This document shows positions 36,733-39,477 of a stretch of 39,477 nucleotides of DNA, piece by piece. Made by a program: the position numbers and the translations under genes. The notes under the pieces are model-generated. The model was not told the DNA's origin. It saw nothing but the letters and a program-made list of their open reading frames with translations, and searched no databases. This DNA is from Mesorhizobium sp. Its GTDB lineage: Bacteria; Pseudomonadota; Alphaproteobacteria; Rhizobiales; Rhizobiaceae. Each line of letters starts with the position of its first letter. Positions within the stretch are counted from its first letter, which is position 1. Location of the stretch: the NCBI RefSeq assembly GCF_004962925.1, contig NZ_SUEO01000030.1:1-39477 (forward strand), given 5' to 3'.

Positions 36733-37665
36733 TCAATCCCCACCCCGCCCGAACTGCGACCGCTCGAAATACAGCACCACGCCGAGCGCTATCAGCAGCG
36801 GGATGATCAGGTAGAACAGCCGGAACACCAAAAGTGCTGCCAGCACGCCGACCGGGTCCATATGCGACAGTCCGGCGAGGAACACGACCTCCAGCACGCC
36901 GAGCCCGCCCGGCGCATGCGAGATCTGCGCGATCGAGAACGACACCAGGAAGACGCCGAGCACGACGAAATAGCCGGGATTGCCAGCCGCGGGCAGGGCG
37001 AAGAAGATGATCGCCGCCGCTGCCAGAAGCTCGATTGGGCCGATCAGCAATTGCCGCGCGACGATCGGCAGGGCCGGATAATGGATCTGGAAGCTGCCGA
37101 TCTTCAGCGGCCTGAGATGCAGCCAGCTGCCGAAGACATAGGCCGACACCAGCAGCAGCATGACGATGCCCGCGGCGATCGTCAGGCCATGGTGCGGCGC
37201 GCCGGAGAACCGGTCGATGATCTCCGGCTCGAAGACCAGCACGAGGCCGGAGACGAGGATCGTCGACAGCACGAAGGTGATCCAGCAGATCGCCACCAGG
37301 ACGCCAACATCCTGCCCGGTCAGGCCCCTGGTGCCGTAGGCGCGGTAACGGATCACGGCGCCTGAAAATACCGAGCCGCCGATATTGTGCGACAGCGCAT
37401 AGGTGGTGAAGGAGCACAGGGTAACGAACAGCCAAGAAACTCGTCTGCCGATATGCAGGAGCGCTATGTGGTCGTAGCCGGCCAGCGACGTATAGGCGAT
37501 GACCGAGCTCAGCGCGGCGAGCACCCAGCCGCGGGCAGGGATGGCGACGATGCCGTCCCAGACGTCGTCGAGCGAAATGCCGCGCAACTCGTGCAGCAGC
37601 AGCCACAACGAGAAGACGACCGCCGCAATGCCGACGACCGGCCAGAAATAGCGCCTCCAGTTCAT
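36733..37665 (-). CDS. Lysylphosphatidylglycerol synthase-type/UPF0104 membrane protein
   Basis: 310 residues, about eight hydrophobic helices, matching the LPG_synthase_TM family (YbhN/UPF0104, the flippase-like half of MprF). Typical blocks are YALSHNIGGSVFSGAVIRYRAYGTRGL and ISHAPGGLGVLEVVFLAGL. There is no catalytic aminoacyl transferase domain, so it is not a complete MprF; a lipid or envelope-precursor translocation role is plausible but unproven. ATG 37665 (MNWRRYFWPVVG) puts the first helix at the N-terminus. An upstream ATG at 37746 would add 27 polar residues and cannot be excluded. Divergent from the Ppx/GppA gene. Confidence 0.83.
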   Translation of the reverse strand: MNWRRYFWPVVGIAAVVFSLWLLLHELRGISLDDVWDGIVAIPARGWVLAALSSVIAYTSLAGYDHIALLHIGRRVSWLFVTLCSFTTYALSHNIGGSVFSGAVIRYRAYGTRGLTGQDVGVLVAICWITFVLSTILVSGLVLVFEPEIIDRFSGAPHHGLTIAAGIVMLLLVSAYVFGSWLHLRPLKIGSFQIHYPALPIVARQLLIGPIELLAAAAIIFFALPAAGNPGYFVVLGVFLVSFSIAQISHAPGGLGVLEVVFLAGLSHMDPVGVLAALLVFRLFYLIIPLLIALGVVLYFERSQFGRGGD

Positions 37666-37997
37666 GACGTGACGATCATGCGCTGCAACCCCTTGCCCTT
37701 TTCCGGTTCGCGCCAGGAAAACTGTCCGCGATTCCGAATGTTCCATCCCGCCATTTCAGAAATGCCTTATCGAAGCCGGCTATTCAACCGGCAACGCGCG
37801 CTGCGGCGCTGGCGCCTTCCCTTCTCCCCTGGGGGAGAAGGGATCACCAACGTCGCCGCATTTCATGCCACCCCAAAATTCGGCCCCGGCGCTCTTGGTG
37901 ATCCGGCGCGGCGCTGCTAGTCTGGCGGCAACTTAGAACACATGACAGCGCCTGCTGCGTCCGGTCTCCGGTTCGCGCGGCGCCGGAAGGAACTGAA
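37666..37997. other. Divergent spacer between the UPF0104-like and Ppx/GppA genes
   Basis: 332 bases with no convincing gene. It holds a palindromic repeat at 37818-37843 and presumably both promoters; no clear -35/-10 pair stands out. Confidence 0.5.
37818..37843. repeat. Short intergenic palindrome (12-bp arms)
   Basis: TCCCTTCTCCCC, a 2-nt centre (TG), then GGGGAGAAGGGA. It has the same core as the palindrome at 5431-5455 and those inside the element at 23589-23774. Confidence 0.7.
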
Positions 37998-39380
37998 GTG
38001 GAAGACCACGACACCGGCGCTGGCGCGCCGGAAGTGGGCGTGTCCAGGGCTTCGCCGCCGCCGTCCGGCCAGGCCAGCTCATCCGCCGGCCGGCAGAATG
38101 GGCGCCCGGTGCAGGCTTGGTCCGGTCATGGACCGGCAGGCGACACGTCCCAGCATCAGAATGGCCAGCAGCAGAAGGCCAAGACCAGGAAGCGACGCAA
38201 ACGCCGGCGCGGCCGCAAGGTTTTCGTGCGCGATGACGCTCACTTCGCAGCGGCCGGACTGTCGGCGCCTGCCGCCGGCGGTGCTCCAGCCAGCCTTCCG
38301 CGCGAGGCGATCGTCGCGCCTTTGCCCTCAACTGCGCCGAGCAGGCCGGAGCAGGACATTCGCCGTCCGCCGGTGCAGGAACTGCCGGTGTTTGCAGCAC
38401 TTGACCTCGGCACCAACAATTGCCGACTGCTGGTGGCGGTGCCGACGCGCCACGGCCAGTTCCGCGTCATCGACGCTTTCTCGCGCATCGTCAGGCTGGG
38501 CGAGGGCCTCACCGCCAATGGCCGGCTCGGGCAGCCCGCGATGGACCGTGCGGTCGAGGCGCTGAAGATCTGCGGTGATAAACTGCGCAGCCGCAAGATC
38601 AGGAAGGCCCGGCTGATTGCCACCGAAGCCTGCCGCACGGCCGCGAACGGCGCCGAATTCCTCGACCGCGTCGAGCGCGAGGCGGGCTTGAAGCTCGAGA
38701 TCATCGACCGCCAGACCGAGGCGCGGCTGGCGGTGTCTGGCTGCGGTTCGCTGGTCGACCGCGACACGCAAGGCGTCGTCCTGTTCGACATCGGCGGTGG
38801 CTCCTCGGAAATCGCGCTGATCGATCTCACCGGCCACCGCTCGCCGAGGCTCGCCAACCACATCGTCTCCTGGACGTCGCTGCCGGTCGGCGTGGTTTCG
38901 CTGGCCGAGCGTTTTGGTGGCCGCACCGTCACCCGCGAGGTCTTCGCCGCCATGGTCGAGGATGTGGCTGTGCGCCTGCACGCCTTTGACGGGCGCGACC
39001 GGCTGAGCCATGTGCTCGCCAGCCCGAAATTCCATCTGCTCGGCACCTCGGGCACGGTGACAACGCTGGCCGGCGTCCACCTCGACCTGGAACGCTACGA
39101 CCGCCGCCGTGTTGATGGGCTGTGGATGGACCGCGACAGCGTCGACCGCATGGTCGAAAAGCTGGTCGGCTGGGACTTTCAGCAACGCGTCGCCAACCCC
39201 TGCATCGGCGCCGATCGCGCCGATCTGGTGCTGGCCGGCTGCGCCATCCTGGAAGCGATCCGTGCGGTGTGGCCGTCGGAAAGGCTGCGCGTCGCCGACC
39301 GCGGCCTGCGCGAGGGGATATTGAGCGAATTGATGGCCGATGACGGTGTCTGGCGCAACAGTGGACGTGGCAGAGCATGA
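37998..39380 (+). CDS. Ppx/GppA-family phosphatase with basic N-terminal extension
   Basis: 460 residues. About 130-450 are the actin-like ASKHA fold of exopolyphosphatase/guanosine pentaphosphate phosphatase: ALDLGTNNCRLLVA (phosphate 1), FSRIVRLGEGL, ATEACRTAANG, and VLFDIGGGSSEIALI (phosphate 2). These enzymes hydrolyse polyphosphate and/or pppGpp. The first ~125 residues are an unconserved, low-complexity Gly/Pro/Gln region containing the cluster KAKTRKRRKRRRGRK, which may bind polyphosphate or nucleic acid (inference). Start GTG 37998 has GGAAGGAA upstream. In related genomes rlmE often follows; that position is outside the window. Confidence 0.9.
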   Translation: MEDHDTGAGAPEVGVSRASPPPSGQASSSAGRQNGRPVQAWSGHGPAGDTSQHQNGQQQKAKTRKRRKRRRGRKVFVRDDAHFAAAGLSAPAAGGAPASLPREAIVAPLPSTAPSRPEQDIRRPPVQELPVFAALDLGTNNCRLLVAVPTRHGQFRVIDAFSRIVRLGEGLTANGRLGQPAMDRAVEALKICGDKLRSRKIRKARLIATEACRTAANGAEFLDRVEREAGLKLEIIDRQTEARLAVSGCGSLVDRDTQGVVLFDIGGGSSEIALIDLTGHRSPRLANHIVSWTSLPVGVVSLAERFGGRTVTREVFAAMVEDVAVRLHAFDGRDRLSHVLASPKFHLLGTSGTVTTLAGVHLDLERYDRRRVDGLWMDRDSVDRMVEKLVGWDFQQRVANPCIGADRADLVLAGCAILEAIRAVWPSERLRVADRGLREGILSELMADDGVWRNSGRGRA

Positions 39381-39432
39381 TCCCGAACCGAAGGACCGCG
39401 TCAGCGAAAAGTGGCAACCGGTTTTCTCGGAC
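39374..39432. repeat. Partial copy of a common rhizobial intergenic palindromic repeat
   Basis: AGCATGATCCCGAA, overlapping the Ppx/GppA stop, and GAAAAGTGGCAACCGGTTTTC at about 39406-39426 (described in part) resemble a repeat frequent in Mesorhizobium-type genomes, with extra bases between the two halves. Recognised from memory. Confidence 0.4.
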
Positions 39433-39477
39433 CCAAGCGGAAGCATTGCTTTGGTGAACAGTCGACCCCCACTCCGT

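Overview
The window reads as a chromosomal segment of a Rhizobiales alphaproteobacterium, most likely Mesorhizobium or a close relative. It is GC-rich and carries the cyclic beta-1,2-glucan pair ndvB/ndvA. It also has a permease-ATPase-fused branched-chain amino acid type ABC transporter, an ornithine cyclodeaminase, a BjaI-like acyl-homoserine-lactone synthase, and the short intergenic palindromes common in this group. The species call is inference from gene content; no rRNA or other marker gene is present.

Layout: 1-8874 holds envelope genes on the + strand: the 3' part of ndvB, ndvA, a stand-alone ccmC, a small outer-membrane beta-barrel protein and a TPR-sulfotransferase. 8909-10798 is a divergent pair, a DSD1-type PLP enzyme and a D-lyxose isomerase-like cupin. 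10841-23542 is a two-armed catabolic locus. The minus arm (rpiR, isochorismatase-like hydrolase, glutamine synthetase-like ligase, N-formylglutamate amidohydrolase-like enzyme, class III aminotransferase) overlaps by 1-4 nt at every junction. The plus arm holds a DAO-type FAD oxidoreductase, a Liv-type ABC importer, a PaiB-like FMN protein and ornithine cyclodeaminase. The set resembles a gamma-glutamylation (Puu-type) amine or amino acid degradation route with a non-canonical hydrolase; the substrate cannot be read from sequence.

23543-27762 is a repeat-filled spacer with a MITE-like 186-bp element, a perfect 20-bp operator-like palindrome, and cobalamin-dependent methionine synthase metH. 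27763-28425 has no convincing intact gene but contains a good intrinsic terminator behind a possible small RNA.

28426-36460 is the most unusual part and is visibly more AT-rich than its surroundings: luxR, a lux-box promoter, luxI, then five consecutive genes for exported proteins. These are a CxxCH heme-motif protein, a trypsin-like protease, a LysM-subtilisin protease, a DUF1353 protein and a lipoprotein. The spacing suggests one quorum-controlled secreted or periplasmic proteolytic system. The block ends at a tRNA-Gln(CTG) gene whose 3' end faces it, which fits an acquired island, although no integrase or second att site was found.

36733-39477 returns to core-like genes: an LPG-synthase/UPF0104-like membrane protein and a Ppx/GppA phosphatase with a basic N-terminal extension.
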